Assembly (NCBI RefSeq): GCF_013032455.1
Contig: NZ_WQCF01000002.1
Location: forward strand, 124,001-188,000
DNA: 64,000 nucleotides
Origin: Ruegeria atlantica
Lineage (GTDB): Bacteria; Pseudomonadota; Alphaproteobacteria; Rhodobacterales; Rhodobacteraceae
Direction: 5' to 3'
The notes beneath the pieces are model-generated. The model did no database searches, was not told the origin of the DNA, and saw nothing but the letters and a program-made list of their open reading frames with translations. Both the position numbers and the translations under genes were made by a program. Positions 18,601 to 26,904 of the stretch are shown piece by piece (the first letter of the stretch is position 1; each line of letters opens with the position of its first letter).

Positions 18601-19767
18601 ATGCCAAATCTACGTCTTACACGTCGTGCCGTTGATGATATCCCATTTCCGCACAGCGGTCAGGTTTTCTACCGCGACACTATGCTTTCAGGTTTTGGCC
18701 TACGGGTCGGCGCCAATTCCAAGGTGTTCTTTGCCGAGGGGCAGGTGAACCGACGCACACGCCGCGTCACAATAGGCCGGGCGGATGTATTCGCACCCGA
18801 GATCGCCCGCAAGAAGGCGTTGGTCATTCTCGGTGAAATGGCCGAAGGGCGTGATCCTAACGCCGAAAAACGTAAGGAAAAACAGGAGCGGGTCACCTTG
18901 GAATTGGCCAAGGATCGGTTCTTCGAGACGCGCAACACTTTGTCACCCAGTACAGTGGAACACTACAGGCGGACCGTACAACTGTATCTCAAAGCGTGGC
19001 GCAAACTGGAGATGAAGGAAATTACCCGTCAGATGGTGCTTAAGAAGCATCAGGATATCGGCAAGAAACATGGGAAAACCACCGCCAACAACGTGATGCG
19101 GCACTTTCGCTCTCTCTACAATTTCACGTCTGCAACTCAGGATGATTATCCGCCTAATCCGGTGCAAATCCTGACCCAAGCGCGGGCATGGTTTAAGGAT
19201 CAGCGCCGTCAGACTGTCGTGACTTCGGCTGATTTGCCTGCTTGGTGGAAAGCCGTGATGGCGGAGCCGGACTACTCCCGGGACTTCCTGCTTACAACCC
19301 TGTTCACAGGAATGCGCCGCAGCGAGGTGTTGAAACTGCGCTGGGACAACGTGGACCTGTCTGCAAAGACGCTTCACCTGCCGACGACCAAGAACGGCGA
19401 CCCCTTGACCCTGCCTTTGTCAGAGTTTCTGGTGGACCTATTGGCCCAACGGCGTGAATTGAACAAAGGCTCCCCTTGGGTATTCCCCGGACCGGGTAAG
19501 ACCGGTCATCTTGTCGAAACGAAGAAGTTCCTCCAGCGAGTCACCGCAGGGTCTGGTGTCAGTTTCACCCTGCACGACCTGCGACGCACCTTCATCACCA
19601 TCGCTGAGAGCCTTGACGTGCCCTACTATGCGCTCAAGCGCTTGCTTAATCACCGGACCAATGGCGATGTGACCGGAGGCTATATCGTGGTGAACGTTGA
19701 GCGTCTGCGGGAACCGGTCGAACTGGTGGCGCAGCGCATCTTGGAGCTGAAAGAGCCGCGCGACTGA
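18601..19767 (+). CDS. int: Tyrosine recombinase/integrase of the element
   Basis: 388 residues from ATG 18601, preceded at six bases by a strong AAGGAGG. The N-terminal domain (LPHSGQ..YRDTMLSGFGLRV..) is of the DUF4102/arm-binding type found in P4-like integrases, followed by a SAM-like core-binding domain. Catalytic residues: Arg in TGMRRSEVLKLRW, His-x-x-Arg in HDLRRTF, His in LLNHRT, and a Tyr nucleophile in GGYIVV. It should join the 8-bp core in the tRNA anticodon loop and bind the CCCTACTA boxes. Unusually it lies 4.2 kb from the nearer end and not beside the att site. Confidence 0.95.
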   Translation: MPNLRLTRRAVDDIPFPHSGQVFYRDTMLSGFGLRVGANSKVFFAEGQVNRRTRRVTIGRADVFAPEIARKKALVILGEMAEGRDPNAEKRKEKQERVTLELAKDRFFETRNTLSPSTVEHYRRTVQLYLKAWRKLEMKEITRQMVLKKHQDIGKKHGKTTANNVMRHFRSLYNFTSATQDDYPPNPVQILTQARAWFKDQRRQTVVTSADLPAWWKAVMAEPDYSRDFLLTTLFTGMRRSEVLKLRWDNVDLSAKTLHLPTTKNGDPLTLPLSEFLVDLLAQRRELNKGSPWVFPGPGKTGHLVETKKFLQRVTAGSGVSFTLHDLRRTFITIAESLDVPYYALKRLLNHRTNGDVTGGYIVVNVERLREPVELVAQRILELKEPRD

Positions 19768-19809
19768 TCGTGCGGTGACCCCGCCCCATCGACGGCTGTC
19801 AGGATACCC

Positions 19810-19830
19810 AGCGGGACGGCGTGTCCCGCT
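19810..19830 (+). terminator. Hairpin after int, possible terminator without a T tract
   Basis: AGCGGGAC at 19810-19817 pairs perfectly with GTCCCGCT at 19823-19830 around a 5-base loop, 43 bp after the integrase stop. No run of T follows, so it may act as a processing or Rho-assisted site. Confidence 0.35.
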
Positions 19831-19956
19831 CCGACGGAATCCGTGAGCGTCCTTGACCACACAATTTGCGAAAAGCATGTGTTTTACGGGTGATCATTCG
19901 GTTGCACCCTCGCGCGTGCGCGCGCGATGTATCAAGCCGATGCACAACCATTCTAA

Positions 19957-20568
19957 ATGATGGGGAGACTTGGGATGTCCGACGAAGATTTCAACCAGAC
20001 CGAAGAAGACTATGAAAGTTATTCAGTCGGCACATTATTTGGCCGCTCGTTTCTGGAAAAGCTGCTCTTGGCAATCATTAAAGCCCATCCAATTGGAGAA
20101 GATACACCAGAATCCCGTCTCAGAAATGCAATGCGCGCCCTTACGGGAGAGAATTCAAAGGCAAGAGTTGTTGCTCAGGACGGAGATTTGCCTGCGCTGT
20201 TGTTTATGGGTCATGAACATCATGTCGACAAAGGAAATAAATTCCTTTGGGTCATGAAGCACCGCAGAGAGAAGAACCCGCCCAAGCCACCCAAAATTCG
20301 CAAAGATTTGGCTCTCGCTAAGGAGGCAACCGACAAATTCTTCAATCCACCTAACGAACAGGCGAGGAAAGCGATCTACGACCGTCTTCGTGAGAAGTTC
20401 AGCGGCAGCTATTATCGGAAGCGGGGTAAAGGTGAAGGGATCAATTTCCGCGAGTATTTTGTTTATCAGGCCGTTGAGCACGACTACGTCGCGGAAACAT
20501 TGGAAGCACAAAGTCTTGATTTAATTTGCAAAGAACTGCGGGAAAATGGGGTAAAAACGAGTCGCTAG
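19957..20568 (+). CDS. Hypothetical protein, about 200 residues
   Basis: Start could be ATG 19957 or ATG 19975. Acidic N terminus (SDEDFNQTEEDYESY), then a helical, lysine/arginine-rich centre (KHRREKNPPKPPKIRKDL) and C-terminal helices. Soluble, no recognisable domain. It lies between integrase and the AlpA-like gene, a position often taken by element-specific regulators or replication accessories. GC-rich alternating CG sequence (19911-19927) precedes it. Real coding status is supported by length and codon composition; no function proposed. Confidence 0.65.
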   Translation: MMGRLGMSDEDFNQTEEDYESYSVGTLFGRSFLEKLLLAIIKAHPIGEDTPESRLRNAMRALTGENSKARVVAQDGDLPALLFMGHEHHVDKGNKFLWVMKHRREKNPPKPPKIRKDLALAKEATDKFFNPPNEQARKAIYDRLREKFSGSYYRKRGKGEGINFREYFVYQAVEHDYVAETLEAQSLDLICKELRENGVKTSR

Positions 20569-20671
20569 TCAAAACACTCGTGTTGCGAATTAAATGGGAA
20601 TTGTTTCGCAACACCGATCGTCAGGTGGTTGGCAATGTCCTCGTCATCATACGATGACAAAGGAGGACAAA

Positions 20672-20893
20672 ATGTCCAAACAATCTGAACTTCTGACAAC
20701 CAAGCAGTTGCCGGAAATCACCGGCCTCAGCGCGAGCTACTTCGAGAAAGGCCGCGGTCTCGGCTACGGCCCCCGTTTCATTCGGGTCAATTCCGGGGGC
20801 CGCTCGGGTAAAATTCTCTACCGCCGGGTAGACGTTGAAAACTGGCTGTCTGATCTGACCTGTGAGCCGCAGGGAGGCGCGGATGTCCAGTAA
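20672..20893 (+). CDS. AlpA/excisionase-like helix-turn-helix protein
   Basis: 73 residues from ATG 20672, five bases after a strong AAAGGAGG. The sequence LLTTKQLPEITGLSASYFEKGR, then YGPRFIRV and ILYRRVDVENWL is the MerR-like/AlpA winged-helix pattern (HTH_17 type) of small excisionase or satellite activator proteins. In P4-like elements such a protein regulates integrase direction and the replication operon. The primase gene begins inside its last codons, so the two are co-translated. Confidence 0.88.
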   Translation: MSKQSELLTTKQLPEITGLSASYFEKGRGLGYGPRFIRVNSGGRSGKILYRRVDVENWLSDLTCEPQGGADVQ

Positions 20894-23174
20894 CCTTCGC
20901 CCCGATCCCAACAAGGCCATCGCATTCTTGCGGTGGCTGACCATTGGAGCAAAGCTCTATCTGGAAAACATGAACAGCCAAGGGGCATCCCGCCCCAAGG
21001 GTAAGACTTATCTGCAAGGAGACGATACAGCCGCAATCCAGTTCGTGGCGAGCAATAACAACGATCAATGGCAGCGCAATCTGTACTTCGTCGCGGACGC
21101 CGAGTTTCTTGCCGGACCTCGTAAGAAGGAAAACCTGACCGCAGTTCGCTTTTTGCATGTCGACCTGGATCACAAGGACTATCCAGGAGGAGAGAAGGAA
21201 CAAGACGAACGGATTTTGAACCTCCTGTTCGAAGTAGAACATCGTCCGAAGGGCATTCCGCATCCCACTGCCATTTGGTTTACGGGAGGTGGATACCAAG
21301 CCGTGTGGCGTTTGGCTGAACCGATTTCGATTGCGGAGGCCGAAGAACTGAACCGCGCCCTTTTGTTCGCGCTGCAGGGCGGGGCAGGTACTCACGACGC
21401 GGGGCGCTTGCTGCGTCTGCCTTGGACTATGAACTGGCTGAACGACAAGAAACGCGCGTCCGGACGCGCTCCGAAGGTGGCTGTTCATTTGCACCCGGCG
21501 CATTTTGACGAACCGCCCGTTTCTTATTCGGTGAATGATTTCGATCTGCCTCGTGCCGAACGCGAACCGAAGCTTCCGTTGGTTCCCGCAGCCAATTCGG
21601 GCGCTCAGCTTGAAATCCGTGCCGAGCCTCTGCCGGATGACTTGAGCGAGATTGTTCCCCCAGACGAGAAATGGGCGAAAGTGATCATGACTGGGAAGAA
21701 CCCTCCGAATAAGCCTTATGGATCTCGCTCCGAGTTGGTATTCGCGGCGACACTTTGGATGCTCGGCAAGGGAATGAAACCGGGCCACGTGGTCTCCATC
21801 ATTACCGACCCCGATTTCGGCATCAGTGCCCACGTTCTCGACAACCCGAATCCGCTGAAATACGGGATACGTCAGGTTCAGCGCGCGCTGACTGTTCTGG
21901 AAACCAAGATTGGTGGCTGGCCTGCCGTCAATAAGGACGGTTTCCCTTATGCTCACAATCCGAAGAATATTCGTTACGCTTTCGCGCAATTGGGGATTCA
22001 TGCACAACGGAACTTGTTTACCCAAACGGATGAAGTTTCTGGTTTTCAACTCGGCGGGCGCGATCTCAATGATATCGGTGAGATTTTGTGCAGCGCATTT
22101 AGCCGTGATCTCAACTTCGTCGCCAGCCCTGCAGCTATCAAGCGCGAACTGATTTCTGTCGCCCACGAAAACCGGTTCCATCCTGTAATTGAATATCTTG
22201 ATGATCTGGTATGGGATGGCGTACCGCGCATTGACCGTTGGTTGGCCACCTATTGTGGGGCGAACGATAACGAACTGAACGCCGAGTTTGGCAGCAAGTT
22301 CCTGATCGCAGGCGTCCGTCGGATCAAACAGCCGGGTGTTAAGTTCGATACGATGCTCGTGCTTGAAGGTGCGCAAGGTGCGGGTAAGTCCCAGTTGGCA
22401 GTGAAGTTAGCCATCCGGGATGAATGGTTCTGTGGCAGTCTGGATCTCAAGAGCGATGACAAAACAAAGGCCGAGTTGTTGTCTCGCGCCTGGATTGTGG
22501 AATGTCAGGAACTGGACGGTCTGAACAAGACCACCAGCCAGAGCCTTAAGAAGTTTCTCAGCACCGCGATCGATCTATTCCGCGCAGCCTATGCGCGCAA
22601 CGCCACGGAGTTTCGCCGCCATTGCATAATCCTGGGTACCACAAACGATTTCAGATACCTGCGCGACCTGACAGGTAATCGTCGGATTTGGCCTGTCGCA
22701 GCTGGCGAGATCGACATGAAAGGCTTTTTTGCGGACGTAGACCAACTTTGGGCAGAGGCGGTTGTTAGGGAACGCCAAGGTGGTTCTATCGTTCTATCCA
22801 AACACCTGTGGGAAGAGGCTAGGCGTGTCCAAGGCTTCCGCATGGTGGAAGATGAATTTGCCGAGGTTTTGATCGACAACTTTGACGGCCGTACTGGCAA
22901 GGTTTCGATGGACAGCATCAAGCTTTTGCTGAATCTCGACACTTCTCGGATGTCGCCTGACAATGCCCGCCGGATTAACGCGGCTATGGAACGTCTCGGT
23001 TGGGAATTTGGCACCCATCGCCTGCACGATCTCGCTGGCAAGAACCATCGGCCCAGAAAGGGGTTCGCACGTGGCACACCAGATGAGCGTTCCCAAGAGA
23101 TATACGTGACCCAGAATCAGGGCGGAGCGGTTGTGGTTGAATATCGGAAGGGGCCACCGGATATACCTTTTTGA
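20883..23174 (+). CDS. Primase fused to VapE-type (SF3-like) helicase
   Basis: 763 residues from ATG 20883 with GGAGG just upstream; overlaps the AlpA-like gene by 11 bp. The N-terminal ~250 residues look like an archaeo-eukaryotic/RepB-like primase: VRFLHVDLDHKDYP supplies acidic metal ligands, then WFTGGGYQAVWRL and GRLLRLPWTMNW. The C-terminal ~350 residues are a virulence-associated-E helicase/ATPase: LEGAQGAGKSQLAVKL (Walker A), WIVECQELDG (Walker B region), IILGTTNDFRYLRDLTGNRRIWPV (sensor/arginine region). It would initiate replication of the excised element. Confidence 0.92.
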   Translation: MSSNLRPDPNKAIAFLRWLTIGAKLYLENMNSQGASRPKGKTYLQGDDTAAIQFVASNNNDQWQRNLYFVADAEFLAGPRKKENLTAVRFLHVDLDHKDYPGGEKEQDERILNLLFEVEHRPKGIPHPTAIWFTGGGYQAVWRLAEPISIAEAEELNRALLFALQGGAGTHDAGRLLRLPWTMNWLNDKKRASGRAPKVAVHLHPAHFDEPPVSYSVNDFDLPRAEREPKLPLVPAANSGAQLEIRAEPLPDDLSEIVPPDEKWAKVIMTGKNPPNKPYGSRSELVFAATLWMLGKGMKPGHVVSIITDPDFGISAHVLDNPNPLKYGIRQVQRALTVLETKIGGWPAVNKDGFPYAHNPKNIRYAFAQLGIHAQRNLFTQTDEVSGFQLGGRDLNDIGEILCSAFSRDLNFVASPAAIKRELISVAHENRFHPVIEYLDDLVWDGVPRIDRWLATYCGANDNELNAEFGSKFLIAGVRRIKQPGVKFDTMLVLEGAQGAGKSQLAVKLAIRDEWFCGSLDLKSDDKTKAELLSRAWIVECQELDGLNKTTSQSLKKFLSTAIDLFRAAYARNATEFRRHCIILGTTNDFRYLRDLTGNRRIWPVAAGEIDMKGFFADVDQLWAEAVVRERQGGSIVLSKHLWEEARRVQGFRMVEDEFAEVLIDNFDGRTGKVSMDSIKLLLNLDTSRMSPDNARRINAAMERLGWEFGTHRLHDLAGKNHRPRKGFARGTPDERSQEIYVTQNQGGAVVVEYRKGPPDIPF

Positions 23175-23242
23175 TGCGAATGGTGCAGGCGACGTTACTT
23201 GTTACCTGCACCTAAACCACAAACATTAGCGCAGCGTAAGCA

Positions 23243-23267
23243 GGGGGGGGCACCCCCCCCCTTTTTT
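23243..23267 (+). terminator. Rho-independent terminator after the primase gene
   Basis: Eight Gs (23243-23250), a CA loop, nine Cs (23253-23261) and six Ts (23262-23267). It lies about 70 bp after the primase stop. The stem is a pure G:C homopolymer, which is unusual and prone to length changes. Confidence 0.8.
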
Positions 23268-23786
23268 GCTGTTCGACCAAAGTTACAGTTACAAGTAACA
23301 TCCAAGGGAAGTGTGCTGAGGCTGTGTTTTTAGCCCTTCTACTGGGCGAAATAGGGAACCAGAAGGTGTGCCCCTAACCCAGCCATTTACCACTAGCCAA
23401 CGGACGTAATAGGACGCGTGGCGGCCCATTTTTTTGCCATAGGCTTATCCTTGCACATCCAGGGTCAACGTCCGCCAACTTCTACTTTCTGGATAGTGTT
23501 CTATCGTGCCAGTGAAACTGCCTCGCAACATTGCCCCAAACCCATTCTGGGCGTCGAAGTTCCCAATGATCCTATAAACGCAGTTGCCAATATGCCCAGT
23601 GCCTCGCCCATATCGACCGGGAAACTTTGCCGTAGAGGGGTTACTACGCCCCGAGACTGGCTCTAACTGCCAGTCCTGAACGCAGCCTAGCCCGGATGTC
23701 TTAAAATCGAAAGCGCAAACGTCACCTTGCGGGTTTGCCGAAGATGTTGATTCCAGTGCTAAAATCGGTGTGCTGTCGAAGAAGGG
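23268..23786. other. Non-coding stretch before the carried tRNA-Thr
   Basis: No gene recognised. The last ~85 bp (about 23702-23786) resemble, base for base with scattered changes, the ~85 bp next to the host tRNA 3' end at about 7408-7492 (shared GCAAAC, TCACCTTGCG, TTCCA, CTAAA and GTGGTGCCGC blocks). It therefore looks like the native 3' flank of a tRNA-Thr gene from a related genome. Confidence 0.55.
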
Positions 23787-23862
23787 TGGTGCCGCTGATA
23801 GGACTCGAACCTACGACCCCATCATTACGAATGACGTGCTCTACCAGCTGAGCTACAGCGGC
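23787..23862 (-). tRNA. tRNA-Thr(CGU), complete, carried by the element
   Basis: 76 nt with encoded CCA. Acceptor GCCGCTG/CAGCGGC with A discriminator, D arm GCTCAGCTGGTAGAGC, anticodon stem CGTCA/TGATG (one G-U), loop TTCGTAA with anticodon CGT, T arm GTAGG-TTCGAGT-CCTAT. Foldable and apparently functional. It differs from the split host gene in acceptor, anticodon-stem and T-stem bases, so it is not a simple duplicate. It lies inside the element, 96 bp from the right core, in the same orientation as the disrupted gene. Confidence 0.95.
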
Positions 23863-23879
23863 ATCCTTCTTTTCCGCGG

Positions 23880-23898
23880 CCCTACTATGGCCCTACTA
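23880..23898. repeat. CCCTACTA boxes, putative integrase arm sites (right)
   Basis: CCCTACTA at 23880-23887 and 23891-23898, the same octamer in the same orientation as the left cluster at 7671-7712. Together they bracket the element just inside the two cores. Confidence 0.65.
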
Positions 23899-23958
23899 GT
23901 TACTGCGCGCCATCTCTAACCCACTGGCCTCGAACGTCAATTGCGGATGGACCCGCTA

Positions 23959-23966
23959 CTTACGAA
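23959..23966. repeat. Right attachment core (att)
   Basis: CTTACGAA, identical to 7530-7537. On one side it continues into the host tRNA-Thr 5' half and on the other into element sequence that does not restore the tRNA. Confidence 0.85.
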
Positions 23967-23997
23967 GCGATTGCTCTACCAGCTGAGCTAATGCGGC
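23959..23997 (-). pseudogene. 5' part of split host tRNA-Thr(CGU)
   Basis: On the minus strand it reads GCCGCAT acceptor strand, D arm GCTCAGCTGGTAGAGC, anticodon 5' stem ATCGC, then the TTCGTAAG core. Sequence beyond the core cannot pair to complete the acceptor (no ATGCGGC). Its partner is 7493-7537. Transcription from the host tRNA promoter, which lies to the right, would now run into the element and through the complete tRNA-Thr 97 bp further on. Confidence 0.9.
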
Positions 23998-24461
23998 GAT
24001 ACCGACTGACCGTGTAGTCGCTCGACGCTACGTGCGCAAGGTGATTCAGATGAGATTTCGGTCGACATAGTGACCGCGCATTCATCACATGTTGCGCAGG
24101 CCATAGGGTACCCCTGCCATCCCATCAAATAGATCGCCTCATAAAACCCAGGATCAAACAATAGAGAATAAAGTCTATATTGCCGGTAATACATGATTGT
24201 ATTGGGCGTAGGTTCACGTAGCCCTGCCTTTCGGGCCAAAGAAACACCTTGAACGGTCGTGAATGTCATTCGCCGATGACAGCTCCATTCGCGCGGGTTA
24301 CAAAGTCTTAGTTGTCGCGCATGTATTTTGAAGAGGGATGCCTCCCGCGAATTGACGATAGTTTCCAAATCGGCAGGCAATGGAGTCAAAATTGCCTCAT
24401 TGATGCCGCAAATATTGGAGAAGGTTGTGCCACTATATTCTCAGATCAGAAAGAAACAGGC
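23998..24461. other. Host flank before the membrane hydroxylase gene
   Basis: 464 bp containing the tRNA-Thr promoter side and the leader of the next gene. An open frame at 23988-24389 on the minus strand has no motif and overlaps the tRNA fragment, so I do not call it. No clear terminator. Confidence 0.4.
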
Positions 24462-25460
24462 ATGGAATTCATAGAAAGCATGATCACGACCATGTGGCAG
24501 AACACCGGCGGCGTTCTGTTCAATGCAGGTCACTTTCTGAGCATTGCTCCGCTTCTGATCGCGTTTTTGCTTGCCTTTGTTGTTATCGCGGTACGAATTC
24601 GCAAACGGACTGGCGATCTACCAGCATTACGGCGGGTTTTGTCGATGTTGTTTCCGCGAAAAGTTTTTTTTCACGGATCTGCCAGGATCGACTATTGGGT
24701 TTTCCTGATCAACCAAGGTTTTCTTTTTTGGATGACGGCTACCGTTGTTTTCAGCCCTGCGCTGGTATCAGAGTTGTTTCTAGGCTTGGCGAATTGGGTT
24801 GGCTTTGAGGGCGGAAACGTCGAAACTGGCCTTGCCGGACGGATCTTGTATTCGGTGATGCTGGTTCTGCTCTGGGATTTTGGCGCATCTTGGGCTCACT
24901 ATCTCAAGCACAGAGTTCCAATTCTCTGGGAACTGCACAAGGTTCATCATTCAGCCGAAGTGATGACCCCGGTAACCGCAATGCGCCGCCACCCGATCGA
25001 GGCCGTTTTCGGCTCAATGGTGAGTGCTTTAGTCCTCGGGACAGGTGTTGCCGTTTGGGTATTCGCATTCGGTCAAAGTCCGATGCCATTCACGATTTTT
25101 GGTACGCTCGCAGGTATTTGGGTGTGGCGTATGGCAGGTTACAATCTGAGGCACACGCATGTCTGGATCAGCTATGGCGATTTCTGGAACCGGATTTTTA
25201 TTTCTCCAGCTCAGCATCAGGTTCATCACAGTAACTCTCCGGAGCATTTCGACACAAATTTCGGTCACATCTTTTCGTTCTGGGACGCGCTGTTCGGGAC
25301 GCTTTACCTGCCCAAGAGCGACGAGCGTGTGGAATTTGGTATTGATGAAGGCGACATGGATCAGTTCCGTTCGCTTTCGGGGGTGTACATTACGCCTTTG
25401 GTAAAAATCTGGCGGTATCTGCGAAAAAAAGAGGACCGAAGCCAGATCGCACCTGAATAA
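24462..25460 (+). CDS. Fatty acid hydroxylase/sterol desaturase superfamily membrane protein
   Basis: 332 residues from ATG 24462; the longer open frame upstream has no signal for initiation. Several membrane segments and the histidine clusters of this di-iron family: HYLKH, ELHKVHHS, RHPIE, NLRHTH and QHQVHHSN. These ligate two irons at the cytoplasmic face for C-H hydroxylation or desaturation of a lipid. The substrate is unknown. The MBOAT gene starts 21 bp after its stop, so the two are probably co-transcribed and may act on the same lipid or envelope glycan. Confidence 0.9.
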   Translation: MEFIESMITTMWQNTGGVLFNAGHFLSIAPLLIAFLLAFVVIAVRIRKRTGDLPALRRVLSMLFPRKVFFHGSARIDYWVFLINQGFLFWMTATVVFSPALVSELFLGLANWVGFEGGNVETGLAGRILYSVMLVLLWDFGASWAHYLKHRVPILWELHKVHHSAEVMTPVTAMRRHPIEAVFGSMVSALVLGTGVAVWVFAFGQSPMPFTIFGTLAGIWVWRMAGYNLRHTHVWISYGDFWNRIFISPAQHQVHHSNSPEHFDTNFGHIFSFWDALFGTLYLPKSDERVEFGIDEGDMDQFRSLSGVYITPLVKIWRYLRKKEDRSQIAPE

Positions 25461-25481
25461 CCGGCAAAGGACTTTGAAGCC

Positions 25482-26903
25482 GTGCTCTTCGCATCAATCC
25501 CATTTCTGGTTGGATTCCTACCGGCGGTACTGATCACGACCTTCGCCATGCGACGTTGGTTTGGGCTGCGCGGAGCTTTGGCAACATTGGTGATTGGTTC
25601 TCTTGTTTTCTATGGTTGGTACCATCCGCCGTTCCTGCTGCTGCTGCTGGGTTCTGTGGCTGTTAACTATGTTCTCGCTCAGAAGATTTCGGCGAGCCTG
25701 TCCAGGCTGCTCACAGGAATGGGCGTGGCGTTCAATCTAGCGCTTCTTGGCTGGTACAAATACGCAGGCTTTTTTGACGATATCGCGCGTGCTTTATCCG
25801 GAAACGGGTTCGGCATCCCTGATGTTCTGTTGCCTTTGGGCATTTCATTCTTCACCTTCCAGCAGATCGCTTATTTGGTGGATATCTACCAAGGCAAAGC
25901 AAAACCGGGCGATGCTTTGGAATACCTGTTTTTTGTTGCCTTTTTTCCGCAACTTATCGCCGGACCAATTGTTCACCATAGCGAAATGATCCCCCAGTTG
26001 TCGCAACCTCGTTTTGCCATGTTCAAGGCAGAGGACATTGCGTCAGGGTTAGTTCTTTTTTGCATAGGTCTTGCAAAGAAAGTTCTTATTGCTGACGGGT
26101 TGGCGCCCGGTGCTGATGCCATGTTCGAAGCGCAGGCATTGGGAATAGAACTGAGTGCAACCGAAGCATGGTTAGGTATGCTGTGTTACACGTTCCAGAT
26201 ATACTTCGATTTTTCGGGCTATGCAGACATGGCATTGGGTCTGGGGCTGCTGTTTGGCCTGAAATTGCCAGTCAACTTCAACTCTCCGTATAAAGCTACT
26301 GACATTATCGAGTTCTGGCGCCGGTGGCATATCACGCTGTCCAAGTTCCTGCGGGACTATCTCTACATCCCTCTTGGCGGTAATCGTCACGGGCCTTTTC
26401 GACGATATGCCAATCTTTGGCTTGTCATGCTTCTTGGTGGCCTGTGGCACGGTGCTGGATGGCAGTTTGTTGTCTGGGGCGGGTTACATGGGGCATATTT
26501 GACCACAGCCCATTTCTGGCGGGCAAATAATATGCCCAGGCTCTCGCCGACTATCGGGTTTGCATTGACCTTTGCCGCTGTCGTAATAGCCTGGGTGTTT
26601 TTCCGAGCAGAGACATTTGGCCAAGCTTATGCAGTTCTGCAGGCAATGTTTGGTTTTACGGCTGTGAACTATCTGTCCTCGGCCATCTTTGTAGAATTGA
26701 ACTCGATCTTGGTCACGCTCTTGCTGGCTATGCTTCTTGCGTTTTTTGCCCCGAATTCAATCGAGATCTCAAAGAGATTGGAGAAGCGGCCCATCGGAAT
26801 ATTTTCTCCACTTTGGTATGCCATTGCAGGGTGCATAGCTGCGCTGTCCCTCACTCATATTTATTCAAGCGGAAGCCATGCGTTCATCTACTTCCAGTTC
26901 TGA
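25482..26903 (+). CDS. MBOAT-family membrane O-acyltransferase (AlgI-like)
   Basis: 473 residues from GTG 25482, with about ten hydrophobic segments. AlgI/DltB-type signatures: LLPLGISFFTFQQIAYLVD, FFPQLIAGPIVHH, YFDFSGYADMALGL, FWRRWHITLSKFLRDY and GGLWHGAGWQFVVWGGLHG, the last containing the catalytic His. Members pass acyl groups from the cytoplasm to a periplasmic or extracellular glycan, working with an SGNH-like partner. That partner follows one base after the stop codon. The glycan cannot be named from sequence. Confidence 0.93.
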   Translation: MLFASIPFLVGFLPAVLITTFAMRRWFGLRGALATLVIGSLVFYGWYHPPFLLLLLGSVAVNYVLAQKISASLSRLLTGMGVAFNLALLGWYKYAGFFDDIARALSGNGFGIPDVLLPLGISFFTFQQIAYLVDIYQGKAKPGDALEYLFFVAFFPQLIAGPIVHHSEMIPQLSQPRFAMFKAEDIASGLVLFCIGLAKKVLIADGLAPGADAMFEAQALGIELSATEAWLGMLCYTFQIYFDFSGYADMALGLGLLFGLKLPVNFNSPYKATDIIEFWRRWHITLSKFLRDYLYIPLGGNRHGPFRRYANLWLVMLLGGLWHGAGWQFVVWGGLHGAYLTTAHFWRANNMPRLSPTIGFALTFAAVVIAWVFFRAETFGQAYAVLQAMFGFTAVNYLSSAIFVELNSILVTLLLAMLLAFFAPNSIEISKRLEKRPIGIFSPLWYAIAGCIAALSLTHIYSSGSHAFIYFQF

Positions 26904-26904
26904 T

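Larger units (their letters stand above)
7530..23966. mobile_element. 16.4-kb integrative element inserted in the anticodon loop of tRNA-Thr(CGU)
   Basis: The boundaries are set by the two halves of one tRNA gene, each ending in the same 8-bp core (CTTACGAA on the plus strand, 7530-7537 and 23959-23966). Inside are a tyrosine integrase, an AlpA-like HTH gene, a primase/VapE helicase and defence-like cargo. CCCTACTA repeats lie near both ends. The element also carries a complete tRNA-Thr(CGU). The integrase-AlpA-primase arrangement resembles P4-like satellites and related islands, but no structural or packaging gene is seen. Cargo at 11-18.4 kb is visibly AT-richer than the host flanks. Confidence 0.9.

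Noticed and set aside
20787-22376. 529-codon open frame on the minus strand
   Set aside because: Opposite the primase-VapE gene; no motif and no start signal. A shadow frame.
23988-24389. 133-codon open frame on the minus strand
   Set aside because: Overlaps the tRNA-Thr 5' half and has no motif.
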